Shown one piece after another: positions 44,145-53,035 of a stretch of DNA of 64,000 nucleotides. Source of the DNA: SAR116 cluster bacterium AG-355-O21 (GTDB lineage: Bacteria; Pseudomonadota; Alphaproteobacteria; Thalassobaculales; Thalassobaculaceae). Every line of letters starts with the position of its first letter. Within the stretch, counting starts at the first letter, position 1. The stretch is taken from assembly GCA_003280605.1 (NCBI GenBank), contig QCEM01000005.1, positions 17,798 to 81,797 on the forward strand, read 5' to 3'. Below the pieces are notes generated by a model, which was not told the origin of the DNA, ran no database searches, and saw only the letters and a program-made list of their open reading frames with translations. Position numbers and translations under genes: made by a program.

Positions 44145-44342
44145 GACGCCATTTTTTGGTCTGTGCAATCCACAGTGCGACACCGCGTCGGCAACTGTAT
44201 CGAAAGTCATACCCGAATGCCGACGCTGGTCAATAGTGTGTCGGAAGTCGTTGCGCTTGTCATTGCCTGCTATCCCGCGTTGAATGGCAGGCGGACGGCC
44301 ATTAATCATGGCTCGGTCAAAAGATAATTTTGGGGCAAGGCG

Positions 44343-45878
44343 ATGGATGAGAGCAGGATACCGATTTTAGTGGGCGCAGGCCAAGTCACACAACGCGAAG
44401 CAGATCCAATGCAAGCGCTGTCACCGATTGATTTGACGGCCTCGGCGGCACGCCAAGCAGCCGCTGACGCAGGCCCCGGTCCGGCGCTTTTGAAAGCCTT
44501 GGACACGGTTGTCGTTATTCGCGCTTTTTCAGATACAAGTTGGCGGTTTACCTGTCCATTTGGTCGTTATGCCAATCCGCCGCAATCACTTGCAAACCGC
44601 CTTGGTGCAACAGCGTCGCAGCGCTTGGTTTACACCTATGCCGGGGGCAATATGCCGCAATGGTGCGTAAATCGTCTGTTTGAAATGGTGACACGCGGCG
44701 AGGTTTCGGCAGCGTTGATCGCAGGTGGTGAGGCGCTGGCAACGCAAAAAGCAGCTCAACGCGCCAACCTGACACTGGATTGGAGCGAAGACCCCGGGGG
44801 CCGGTTCGACTCCTGGGGTGTCGAAAAACGTGGCTGGAGCGATGCCGAAGAACGTCATCGGATGGCAGGTGCGATCTTCGCCTATCCGATGATCGAAAAT
44901 GCCATTCGGGGTGCGCGTGGACGCAGCATTTCCGACCATGGCAAGGCCATGGGTGCCTTATTTGCGCAGTTTGCGGCCGTCGCTGCCGATAATCCGATGG
45001 CGGATCGACGGCAAGGCTTTACGGCCGACGATATCGCCACGCTCAGTCCAGCAAACCCCTATATTGGCTTTCCCTATACCAAATTGATGAATGCAAATGC
45101 GTTCATTGATCAATCTGCCGCGCTCATTTTAACGTCGGTTGCCAAAGCACGGGAGCTTGGCATTTCCGAGGATCGCTGGGTTTATCTGCATGGTTGCGCA
45201 GATGCCTATGATCATTGGTATCTGAGTGATCGAAAAAACTTCTACAGCTCACCGGCGATGTCGGTTGTTGCCCGCGAAACCTTGGCCATGGCGGAGGCAA
45301 CGATTGCTGACATGGATTATCTTGATCTTTACAGTTGCTTTCCCTCGGCAGTCGAGATTGCCTGCGCGGAAATGGGCATTGATGAGACCGATCCGCGTGG
45401 CCTAACCGTCACCGGCGGGCTGCCGTATTTCGGCGGTCCGGGAAACAACTACGTGACCCATTCGATTGCTGAAATTATGGCCAAGGTGCGGGCCAAACCC
45501 GGCACCAAGGGTTTGGTCACGGCGAATGGTAATTATATCACCAAACAATCGGCCGGAATTTATTCGACGGCACCGATTGAGCGGCCATTCGCGCCACCTG
45601 ATCCAGCGCTTTACCAAGCCGAAATAAATGCCGACAAAGGTCCTGGTTTTTGCGCTGAGCCGACCGGTAAAGCCAGTATTGAAACCTACACCGTCATGCA
45701 TGATCGAGAGGGTCCTGCCTTCGCAATTCTCTATGGCCTTTTAGAAGATGGACGGCGGTTTGTTGCCAACACGCCGGACGATCATGCGCTGTTAGAAGAT
45801 ATGACGCGGCATGACTATTTAGCTGCCTCCGGCACGGTCAGCAGCGTTGACGGCCAAAACAGTTTTGCGCCGGACTGA
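44343..45878 (+). CDS. Thiolase-fold acetyl-CoA acetyltransferase-like protein
   Basis: A 511-residue member of the SCP2/SCP-x-like thiolase branch. The opening IPILVGAGQVTQRE and DLTASAARQAAADAG fit the N-terminal half. LDLYSCFPSAVEIACAEMG and LTVTGGLPYFGGPGNNYVTHSIAEI are the segments that recur in 'acetyl-CoA acetyltransferase' proteins of Alphaproteobacteria and Actinobacteria, with the cysteine in YSCF as a candidate catalytic residue. A beta-barrel-like C-terminal extension runs from about 400 to 511. The substrate is unknown. It sits between the two halves of the glycan region with no obvious functional tie to either. GGGGCAAGG precedes the ATG. Confidence 0.85.
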   Translation: MDESRIPILVGAGQVTQREADPMQALSPIDLTASAARQAAADAGPGPALLKALDTVVVIRAFSDTSWRFTCPFGRYANPPQSLANRLGATASQRLVYTYAGGNMPQWCVNRLFEMVTRGEVSAALIAGGEALATQKAAQRANLTLDWSEDPGGRFDSWGVEKRGWSDAEERHRMAGAIFAYPMIENAIRGARGRSISDHGKAMGALFAQFAAVAADNPMADRRQGFTADDIATLSPANPYIGFPYTKLMNANAFIDQSAALILTSVAKARELGISEDRWVYLHGCADAYDHWYLSDRKNFYSSPAMSVVARETLAMAEATIADMDYLDLYSCFPSAVEIACAEMGIDETDPRGLTVTGGLPYFGGPGNNYVTHSIAEIMAKVRAKPGTKGLVTANGNYITKQSAGIYSTAPIERPFAPPDPALYQAEINADKGPGFCAEPTGKASIETYTVMHDREGPAFAILYGLLEDGRRFVANTPDDHALLEDMTRHDYLAASGTVSSVDGQNSFAPD

Positions 45879-45985
45879 CCGGCCTTGGCGCCATTGGTCA
45901 CTGGAGTGTGTGCCCATTTCGGCATAGGATAAGGCTTCAAATCGCAAACTCTTAACAAGAGTAAAAAACGAAGATTGGAGTGAGC

Positions 45986-46936
45986 ATGTTGACACAACGG
46001 CGGCGCATTTTGGTGACGGGCGGGGCTGGTTTTCTCGGCAGCCATTTATGCGAGCGCTTGCTCGCACGCGGCGATGACGTCATTTGTTTGGATAATTTTT
46101 ATACCGGCACGAAAGACAATGTCCTGTACTTGATGGATAACCCCCGGTTTGAATTGATGCGCCATGATGTGACCTTTCCGCTGTATATTGAAGTGGATGA
46201 AATTTTCAACCTGGCCTGCCCGGCATCGCCAATTCACTATCAACACGACCCGGTGCAGACGACCAAAACCAGCGTCCACGGGGCAATTAATATGCTCGGC
46301 TTGGCAAAGCGTCTGGGGGCGAAGATTTTGCAAGCCTCAACCAGCGAGGTTTATGGCGATCCAAGTGTTCATCCGCAAACCGAAGACTATTGGGGCAACG
46401 TCAATCCGATCGGTCCACGGGCGTGCTACGATGAAGGTAAGCGATGCGCGGAGACGCTGTTTTTTGACTATCACAGACAGCATGCGTTGCCGGTAAAAGT
46501 GGTGCGGATTTTCAACACCTTTGGCCCACGCATGCATCCCAATGATGGTCGTGTGGTCTCAAACTTTATTGTTGCGGCGCTGGAAAATCGTCCGATCAGT
46601 ATCTACGGCGACGGCGGGCAAACCCGATCGTTTTGTTATGTCGATGATTTGATCGAGGCGATGCTGCGGATGATGGATGGACCGGCAGACCTGATTGGTC
46701 CCCTCAACATCGGCAATCCTCAGGAAACGGCAATCGGATCCTTGGCGGAAACCATCAAAGCAATGACCGGCTCCTCATCGACGATTAGTTATGCGCCGTT
46801 GCCGACCGATGATCCGCTGCAGCGCTGTCCGGACATCAGCCGTGCGCGAACCCATCTAAAATGGCAGCCGGAGGTTGATTTAGAGACTGGATTAGCCCGC
46901 ACAATTGATTATTTTCGGGGACGCTTGGCGACTTGA
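45986..46936 (+). CDS. uxs: UDP-glucuronate decarboxylase (UDP-xylose synthase)
   Basis: A 316-residue extended SDR that converts UDP-glucuronate to UDP-xylose. NAD binds at GGAGFLGSH (12-20). The catalytic pair is Tyr148-Lys152 in YDEGK, within the decarboxylase-specific [17 protein letters not shown]. Other family markers are [39 protein letters not shown] and [22 protein letters not shown]. The start is the ATG with GGAG six bases upstream; a GTG two codons earlier is less likely. It heads a plus-strand trio with an SDR and a GT4 enzyme. Confidence 0.93.
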   Translation: MLTQRRRILVTGGAGFLGSHLCERLLARGDDVICLDNFYTGTKDNVLYLMDNPRFELMRHDVTFPLYIEVDEIFNLACPASPIHYQHDPVQTTKTSVHGAINMLGLAKRLGAKILQASTSEVYGDPSVHPQTEDYWGNVNPIGPRACYDEGKRCAETLFFDYHRQHALPVKVVRIFNTFGPRMHPNDGRVVSNFIVAALENRPISIYGDGGQTRSFCYVDDLIEAMLRMMDGPADLIGPLNIGNPQETAIGSLAETIKAMTGSSSTISYAPLPTDDPLQRCPDISRARTHLKWQPEVDLETGLARTIDYFRGRLAT

Positions 46937-46972
46937 TCAATCGTTGTTTGGTCAAAATGAGGATAGGGTGAA

Positions 46973-47881
46973 ATGCGGTTTTTCGTAACCGGTGCGGGCG
47001 GCTTTGTGGGCAGCCATGTTGCCAGCATGCTGGCGGCCGCCGGCCACCAGGTCATCGCCCATTATCGCCGCATGCCGGCGCGGCCGGATGCCCGTTTCGA
47101 GACCCTTGTTCACGATTTATCAACCCCCGATTTGACCGTTCCGGGACGGGTTGATTTGGTCATCCATGCGGCCGCTGCCGCCGCCGCTGACCATGAACCG
47201 GGCGGCGGTGACCCGGATCGCTATTTGACCGACAATATCATCGCTGCCAAGCACCTCTTGGATTGGGCGTCAGGCAGTGACGTTGGGGGGATTTTATTTC
47301 TGTCCAGCTTGTCTGTGTACGGCACGATTTCCGTGCCTGTGGTTGAGCCGTCGACAGTACCCGTGCAGCCCGGCCTTTATGGTGCCAGCAAACTGTTTGC
47401 CGAGCGTCTTTTCGCCATGGCCGTGGCGGCGGGTGGGCCGCCTGTGGTGGTTGCCCGCTTGCCTGGTGTTCTTGGTCCAGCTGCGCCGAGAAATTGGCTC
47501 ACGACTACGTTGGCGAAATTAAAAACTGGCGATGCGGTTGAGATTTTTAATGCCGAGGCAGATTTTAACAATGCCGTACATGTGGCCGATTTAGCGGCGT
47601 GGGCGGTGCATCTGGCAAACACCGCCTGGCATGGTTTCCACACGCTAACCCTGGCCGCCGCCGCGCCGATGGCGATCCGCCAGGTGGTAATGCAGATGCA
47701 CGATGCCGTCAACTCTACTGCTTCGGTAACAACGGTCCCCAAAGTGCAGCAAGCCTTTTGTGTATCTACTGCCCAGGCAACCTCAGAGTTTAATTATCAA
47801 CCGATGACGATGGTGGCGATGGTGAACCGCTTTGTGTCGGAAAACCACGGCCAGGATTGGCCATCGGAGTGGGTGAAATGA
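46973..47881 (+). CDS. NAD-dependent epimerase/dehydratase (extended SDR)
   Basis: A 302-residue nucleotide-sugar epimerase-like protein. The dinucleotide motif is FVTGAGGFVGSH (3-14), and the catalytic Tyr136-Lys140 lies in YGASKLFAERLF. Ser in LSSLSVYGT completes the triad. The region from about 165 (RLPGVLGPAAPRNWLTTTLAKLK) follows the substrate-binding half of UDP-glucose 4-epimerase-like enzymes. It likely modifies a sugar nucleotide in the same glycan pathway as the UDP-xylose synthase 36 bases upstream. Its stop overlaps the glycosyltransferase start by four bases (ATGA). Confidence 0.88.
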   Translation: MRFFVTGAGGFVGSHVASMLAAAGHQVIAHYRRMPARPDARFETLVHDLSTPDLTVPGRVDLVIHAAAAAAADHEPGGGDPDRYLTDNIIAAKHLLDWASGSDVGGILFLSSLSVYGTISVPVVEPSTVPVQPGLYGASKLFAERLFAMAVAAGGPPVVVARLPGVLGPAAPRNWLTTTLAKLKTGDAVEIFNAEADFNNAVHVADLAAWAVHLANTAWHGFHTLTLAAAAPMAIRQVVMQMHDAVNSTASVTTVPKVQQAFCVSTAQATSEFNYQPMTMVAMVNRFVSENHGQDWPSEWVK

Positions 47882-48978
47882 AACTGCCGAAAGTGCCGGT
47901 TCATGCGATTGCTTGGTTTCAAGGTCGCTATGGTTATAACACGCACACACGCGGATTTTTTGAAGCCTTGGCCAAACGGCGGCCGGTTTTTGGCTCGCCG
48001 TTGATCGGATTGGAGGGGCCGTGGCAAGAAGATCAAAACCAACTGGCCGAGCTGTACGGTCAAGACCTGGTGTCGATCGCCCTGTTATATGGCAGTTTGA
48101 TGGATGTCCTGGCGACCGCACCGGGGCCAAAGGTCGCATATACGGTTTGGGAATCAACGCGAATTCCCGCTGATTGGCAAAAGCCGCTGGGTGCGACCGA
48201 TAGAATTTGGGTGCCGTCCACATGGGGCCGGCAGGTCATGATCGATAATGGCTTTCCGGCACGCCAAGTTGATGTCGTGCCCGAAGGTATCGATGCCACG
48301 TTATTTTGCCCCGACGGTCCGAAAACCGATGCTTTCGGCGATGGTCCTGAATTTCGGTTTTTGAACATTGGCCGCTATGAGGATCGCAAAGGGACGCGCT
48401 TGTTGATCGAGGCTTTTGACGCGGAATTTGGCCCTGATGAGCCGGTAAAACTGCTTGTTGCCTGTCACAACAGCCATGACAAAGACTATGACTTGCCGGC
48501 CATTCTGCGGTCGATTGGCATCCGCCATTCACATAAACTGGCATTTATTCCACCCTTCAAGAGCTTTGAGCTGGTTGCCAGCCTGTATCGTGCCTGTGAT
48601 GCTTTTGTAAGCCCGTTTCGTGCAGAAGGCTGGGGCCTGCCGCTGATTGAGGCGATGGCCTGTGGGCTGCCTGTGATCGCAACTGATTACAGCGCACCAC
48701 GAGATTTTCTAGGGGCCGAATCATATCGCCTGAAAAACCACATGGTAGCAATCGACAAGCCCTATTTTGAAACCATAGATGGCGATTATGGTGTCTGGGC
48801 GGAGCCGGACCGTGATCACTTGCGGGTTCTAATGCGAACGGTTTATGAAAACCGCGAACAAGCGCGCCGCCGAGGTCTGCAGGCCTCGGAGCGAATTCGG
48901 CGCACATTTTCATGGGACAGGGGAGCCGCGATCGCCGATGATTTGATTGCGACGATATCAGCTCCGCCGATCGCATGA
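47878..48978 (+). CDS. GT4 family glycosyltransferase
   Basis: A 366-residue GT-B enzyme. The N-terminal domain begins VHAIAWFQGRYGYNTHTRGFF; RIWVPSTWGRQVMIDNGFP and VDVVPEGIDATLF mark the domain boundary. The donor half has FLNIGRYEDRKGTRLLIEAF and DAFVSPFRAEGWGLPLIEAMACGLPVIATDYSAP, containing the GT4 E-x7-E motif. No signal peptide or membrane segment is visible, so it acts at the cytoplasmic face. The ATG at 47878 overlaps the SDR stop, which makes it the third gene of the UDP-xylose synthase operon and a candidate xylosyl- or related transferase. Confidence 0.9.
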   Translation: MKLPKVPVHAIAWFQGRYGYNTHTRGFFEALAKRRPVFGSPLIGLEGPWQEDQNQLAELYGQDLVSIALLYGSLMDVLATAPGPKVAYTVWESTRIPADWQKPLGATDRIWVPSTWGRQVMIDNGFPARQVDVVPEGIDATLFCPDGPKTDAFGDGPEFRFLNIGRYEDRKGTRLLIEAFDAEFGPDEPVKLLVACHNSHDKDYDLPAILRSIGIRHSHKLAFIPPFKSFELVASLYRACDAFVSPFRAEGWGLPLIEAMACGLPVIATDYSAPRDFLGAESYRLKNHMVAIDKPYFETIDGDYGVWAEPDRDHLRVLMRTVYENREQARRRGLQASERIRRTFSWDRGAAIADDLIATISAPPIA

Positions 48979-49182
48979 TCTATCGCTGCAACAATGAATT
49001 GTGGTTGACCAAAGTGGTGGCATCGTCGTCCGCAATGTTTTTTGTGGGCGTTTTCGGGCGGATTGTTCTGCCTGCGGTGGTGCATTTGGTACTTGAAGCA
49101 GCGTTAGCAGTTTCATATTGTGCATCGTGACTTAAACTGATGTCACACCTATTTTGGGACCAAAGCCTTGGGAGGCTACACA

Positions 49183-50196
49183 ATGAATAAATTTCTGATC
49201 AGCGCTGCCGCAATTGCCGCAGTCGCCGGCTTGAGCGGCGTCACCGTCGCCGAGGCCAAAACATGGAATCTTTCCGTCTGGGGCAAAAAGCGGGCCTTCA
49301 CGATGGGCATCGAGCAAATGGCCGCATATGTGAACGAGAAGTCGGGCGGTAAATTCAAAATCCGGATTGGTTACGGCAGCCAGCTGTCAAAGCCGAAAGA
49401 AAATCTCGACGGCATCAAATTGGGTGCATTCCCGATGGCGATGTTCTGCTCATCCTATCATCCTGCCAAAACGCCAACTTTGAGCGGTCTTGATCTGCCG
49501 TTCCTGCCGATCGCCAATTTTGACGTTCAGCGCAATGTCAGCGAAGCCTATTACGCCCATCCGGCGGTTGTTGCCGACTTGGCCAAATGGGACGCCAAAT
49601 TTGTGATGTCATCGATCCTGCCGCAGTACGAGTTCATGGGCAAAGGCAAACCGCCTGCTTCCATGTCTGACTGGAGTGGCAAGCAGGTCCGTGCCCTTGG
49701 TGGTATGGGTAAAGCAATGGCGGCAATCGGTGCGGTGCCAGCGACAGTGCCGGCACCAGAGACTTATTCCTTGGTCGAGCGTGGCGCCGTTTATGGTGCC
49801 TCATGGCCGTTCTCATACGCCCATGTTGCCTACAAACTGCATGAAATTTCAGACTGGTTCACCTCAAACATGTCACTTGGTAGCGCTAACTGCCCGTTGG
49901 TTGTTAACACCAAAGCATGGGACAAGTTGGAGCCGGAATATCAAAAGCTGATCATGGAAGCGAAAGATTCGGCTTATGGTGCGCTGAAATCCGCTTATGC
50001 GGAAAAAGACGCGGTTAACCTGCCGATGTTGCGCAAGAAGCTGGTTGAAGTGAAATATTCAGACGCCGATCTGAAATCCCTACGGGCCGCCGGTGGTAAG
50101 CCGATTTGGGATAACTGGATTGCTGAAGGCAGCAAAGACGGTGTACCGGCTCAGGAACTTTTTGACCTGATCATTAAAACTGCGGACGGCAGCTAA
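49183..50196 (+). CDS. dctP: TRAP transporter substrate-binding protein
   Basis: A 337-residue periplasmic solute receptor of the DctP family. The signal peptide MNKFLISAAAIAAVAGLSGVTVAEA probably ends after AEA (about 24). Family features are YVNEKSGGKFKIRIGYGSQLSKPKENLDGIKLGAFPMAM, GLDLPFLP, LGGMGKAMAAIGAVPATVPAPETYSLVERGAVYGASWPF, and the helix-rich C-terminus. The organic acid bound is not predictable. The start follows GGGAGG eight bases upstream. It is followed by a hairpin with T-run and then dctQ and dctM. Confidence 0.92.
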   Translation: MNKFLISAAAIAAVAGLSGVTVAEAKTWNLSVWGKKRAFTMGIEQMAAYVNEKSGGKFKIRIGYGSQLSKPKENLDGIKLGAFPMAMFCSSYHPAKTPTLSGLDLPFLPIANFDVQRNVSEAYYAHPAVVADLAKWDAKFVMSSILPQYEFMGKGKPPASMSDWSGKQVRALGGMGKAMAAIGAVPATVPAPETYSLVERGAVYGASWPFSYAHVAYKLHEISDWFTSNMSLGSANCPLVVNTKAWDKLEPEYQKLIMEAKDSAYGALKSAYAEKDAVNLPMLRKKLVEVKYSDADLKSLRAAGGKPIWDNWIAEGSKDGVPAQELFDLIIKTADGS

Positions 50197-50227
50197 TTTG
50201 CTTCCTGTCTTTTAGTGAACAATGAAG

Positions 50228-50258
50228 CGCGTCGGAATCGCTGTTCCGGCGCGTTTTT
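50228..50258 (+). terminator. Intrinsic terminator/attenuator between dctP and dctQ
   Basis: CGCGTCGGAA (50228-50237) and TTCCGGCGCG (50244-50253) form a ten-pair stem with one G-T pair and a six-base loop, followed directly by TTTTT. It lies 31 bases after the dctP stop. Partial termination here would give more binding protein than permease, a common need in TRAP and ABC operons. Confidence 0.8.
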
Positions 50259-50282
50259 CCTCTATTTTTCCAGGAGGCTTTC

Positions 50283-50924
50283 ATGGTCGCGGTGAATGAT
50301 AGCGGTTACGGTGCAAATTTGGCCGCCGTCAACCGTATCTACTCAATTTTTGAAGATATTCTGGCCTGGGTGTCGGCTGCAGGTATCTTTTTGTTGATGT
50401 TTTTTGGTACGGCGCAGATCGTCATGGCCAAAATCTTCAATTATCCGATTTTTGGCTATATCGATTTGGTCGAACAATCGATCGCATTGTTCGCATTTTT
50501 GGCAGTGGCCTATTGCCAGCGCTTGGGCGGCCATGTGCGGATGGAATTGATCATTTCCCGCTTCAGTGGTCGGACCTTTTGGTTTGCTGAAGTCTTGTCG
50601 ATTCTCGCATCAATGGTTTTCATTGCTTTGATGATTTCACCAAGCTACGGACATTTTCTGCGCGCCTGGGAAGCAGGTGATTCGACCATCAATGCCGAAA
50701 TCGCCATCTGGCCGACCAAACTCATGGTGCCTGTGGCGTTAACGATTTTATGGCTGCGGCTATTTCTGCAGTTTCTTGGCTACTTCCGTTTGTTTTTGAC
50801 CCCGACGGCGACTCCGATCGCAGTGCCTCTGGTGCTGGATGTGGAGGAGCAGGCCGAGGGCGAGATTCAAGATGCCTTAGGGGATGACTATAAAGCTGAC
50901 GCGGATGAGGATGCCAAACAATGA
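50283..50924 (+). CDS. dctQ: TRAP transporter small permease subunit
   Basis: A 213-residue inner-membrane protein with four hydrophobic helices. IFLLMFFGTAQIVMAKIFNYPIFGYIDLVEQSIALFAFLAVAYCQRLGGHVRMELI is the DctQ core with the conserved Gly-His-Val-Arg turn. The C-terminal tail (about 180-213) is unusually acidic: VEEQAEGEIQDALGDDYKADADEDAK. AGGAGG lies eight bases before the ATG. The stop overlaps the dctM start by four bases (ATGA). Confidence 0.9.
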   Translation: MVAVNDSGYGANLAAVNRIYSIFEDILAWVSAAGIFLLMFFGTAQIVMAKIFNYPIFGYIDLVEQSIALFAFLAVAYCQRLGGHVRMELIISRFSGRTFWFAEVLSILASMVFIALMISPSYGHFLRAWEAGDSTINAEIAIWPTKLMVPVALTILWLRLFLQFLGYFRLFLTPTATPIAVPLVLDVEEQAEGEIQDALGDDYKADADEDAKQ

Positions 50925-52237
50925 TTGATATGGAACCATTAACGATTGGCATCATCGGCATTTTCGCGCTGATGGGGCTTGTTTTTATCGGTGTGCGGGT
51001 TTTCATCGCAGCCGGTGCTGTCGGAATGGCCGGTCTTATTGCAATTATCGGCTGGGATGCCGGTGTCGGAATGGCCGGAACGATCCCGCATTCAAAATCA
51101 CTGACCTATGTCTTGAGCGTGCTACCGATGTTCATCTTGATCGGCTATTTGGCCTTTCATGCGGGCATGACCCAAGCGGTTTTTGAAGCGGCACGTAAAT
51201 GGCTCGGCTGGTTGCCGGGCGGCTTGGCCGTGGCAACGGTTTTCGCGACCGCTGGTTTTGCTGCGGTGTCCGGTGCCTCGACGGCGACGGCGGCGGTGTT
51301 TGCCCGAACCGCCATTCCGGAAATGCTTCGCCATGGCTATGATCGCCGACTTGCCGCCGGCGTGGTGGCCGCAGGCGGCACCTTAGCCTCGCTTATTCCA
51401 CCCAGTGCAATCCTGGTGCTGTACGCCATTATTGTCGAGGAGTCAGTTGGCCAATTGCTGTTGGCTGGGTTTATTCCTGGGATTATTTCAGCGGTTATCT
51501 ATGCCGTGATTATTGTCACCCGGGTGATGGTTTCACCGGAAATGGCGCCAAAGACCGAACGCTTTCAGCTGTTTCCGGCATTGAAAGCAACACCTGGCAC
51601 CTGGCCTATCGTGGCTGTTATCGCGATCATTTTCAGCGCCATTTATAATGGCTGGGCCACACCAACCGACGCCGGTGCTTTAGGGGCGTTTGTGGTTTTC
51701 TCGGTGGCGCTCTATCGCGGCATGACGGCGAATAAGCTGAAAGAAGCGTTGCTTGAGACCGCCAAGCTGACGGTGATGATCTTCTCGATCATCTGGGGCG
51801 TGCTCGTGTTTGTGCGCTTCATGGGCTTTGCTGGCTTGCCGGCAGCCTTTGCCGATCTTCTCACCGGCTTGGACATGTCACCAACCTTGATCATCATCAT
51901 GATCCTGATCGGCTATGCGATTTTGGGCATGTTCATGGATGGCATCGGGATGCTGCTGTTAACGCTGCCAATCGTTTATCCTGCAGTGATCGCGCTTGGC
52001 TATGATTCCATCTGGTTCGGCATCATCGTCGTTAAAATGGTGGAGGTATGTTTAATCACACCGCCAATTGGGCTGAACTGTTATGTGGTCCACGGCGTCA
52101 GGCCGGATATACCATTGCAGGATGTCTTTAGGGGTATCGGGCTGTTTTTCGTTGCCGATATCCTAACGGTGGCCCTGTTCATTGCTTATCCTGAGATCAT
52201 TACCTGGTTGCCAGATCTTGTTGCTGGCCGCGGCTAA
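50921..52237 (+). CDS. dctM: TRAP transporter large permease subunit
   Basis: A 438-residue ion-transporter-superfamily protein with about twelve membrane segments. Conserved parts include VLSVLPMFILIGYLAFHAGMTQAVFEAARKWLGWLPGGLAVATVFATAGFAAVSGASTATAAVFARTAIPEMLRHGYDRRLAAGVVAAGGTLASLIPPS, and the second-half counterpart ILGMFMDGIGMLLLTLPIVYPAV with VEVCLITPPIGLNCYVV. It moves the DctP-bound solute with sodium or protons. It is coupled to dctQ through an ATGA overlap. Confidence 0.94.
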   Translation: MIDMEPLTIGIIGIFALMGLVFIGVRVFIAAGAVGMAGLIAIIGWDAGVGMAGTIPHSKSLTYVLSVLPMFILIGYLAFHAGMTQAVFEAARKWLGWLPGGLAVATVFATAGFAAVSGASTATAAVFARTAIPEMLRHGYDRRLAAGVVAAGGTLASLIPPSAILVLYAIIVEESVGQLLLAGFIPGIISAVIYAVIIVTRVMVSPEMAPKTERFQLFPALKATPGTWPIVAVIAIIFSAIYNGWATPTDAGALGAFVVFSVALYRGMTANKLKEALLETAKLTVMIFSIIWGVLVFVRFMGFAGLPAAFADLLTGLDMSPTLIIIMILIGYAILGMFMDGIGMLLLTLPIVYPAVIALGYDSIWFGIIVVKMVEVCLITPPIGLNCYVVHGVRPDIPLQDVFRGIGLFFVADILTVALFIAYPEIITWLPDLVAGRG

Positions 52238-52252
52238 TCGCATGGATAGGCT

Positions 52253-53035
52253 GTGACGACCATGAACGCAGATATTCGCGCCCTGCTGTTCGATCTTGAT
52301 GGAACTGTTTATCGCGGCACCGATGCGGTGCCAGGTGCGGCAGATTTCATCCGCGAACTGCCAGGGCGCGGCATCCGCGCCTTGTTTGTCACCAACCGTG
52401 CCAACCGCTCTGCCGCTGCTGTGGCCGAGCATCTAAATGCTCTGGGCATCGCCTGCGTCGCAGATGACGTGATCACCTCTGCGGAAGTTGCGGCGGCGGC
52501 GGTGCGCGGGAAAAAGGTATTTATGATCGGCGAAACGGCGCTTGCTGTCGCGCTGCGTGACTGCGACGTGACCTTAAGCGGCCGCGGCCAACCTGTTGAT
52601 GCTGTGGTGATTGGTTTTGATCGTGACATCACCCTTGAGAAATGTGTCACGGCAACGCGGGCGGTGCTGGATGGCGCGCAACTGATTGCCACCAATCCAG
52701 ATGTACTGGTCAATCGCGAAGATGGCATGACGCCGGGAAATGGTGCATTTGTCGCCATCGTTGAAACCGCCACCGGACAACGGGCAACCGTCATGGGCAA
52801 GCCGCAGCCGGCAATTGTTGAATTGGCGCTGCAACGTGCCGGCATCAGCGCCGATCAGGCCGTCATGATCGGTGATAATTTAGCCACCGATATTGCCGCC
52901 GGAGCGGCGGCAGGTGTGCGCACAGCGTTAATCTTGACCGGTGTTTCCAGCCGCGCGGACGCAGCTGAGTTTGATCCGGCACCGACCTGGGTTGTGGCAG
53001 ATTATGAGGCTTTGTCCGCAGCCTTACTGCCGTGA
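52253..53035 (+). CDS. HAD-superfamily phosphatase (NagD/PGP-like)
   Basis: A 260-residue HAD class IIA hydrolase. Motif I is DLDGT at 14-18 (Asp14 nucleophile, Asp16 acid/base) in LLFDLDGTVYRGTDAVPGA. Motif II is FVTNRANRS, a conserved lysine lies in MGKPQPAIVELAL, and motif IV is MIGDNLATDIAAGAAAGVRTALILTG. NagD-type enzymes hydrolyse nucleotide monophosphates, phosphoglycolate or pyridoxal phosphate. GTG (52253) or ATG (52262) may be the start; an AGG-rich stretch GGATAGG precedes the GTG. Its 3' end overlaps the convergent GT39-like gene by 34 bases. Confidence 0.88.
   Translation: MTTMNADIRALLFDLDGTVYRGTDAVPGAADFIRELPGRGIRALFVTNRANRSAAAVAEHLNALGIACVADDVITSAEVAAAAVRGKKVFMIGETALAVALRDCDVTLSGRGQPVDAVVIGFDRDITLEKCVTATRAVLDGAQLIATNPDVLVNREDGMTPGNGAFVAIVETATGQRATVMGKPQPAIVELALQRAGISADQAVMIGDNLATDIAAGAAAGVRTALILTGVSSRADAAEFDPAPTWVVADYEALSAALLP

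Noticed and set aside
45949..45961. CTCTT-AAC-AAGAG stem before the UDP-glucuronate decarboxylase gene
   Set aside because: Five AT-rich pairs with a three-base loop occur easily by chance; followed by A rather than T on the plus strand.
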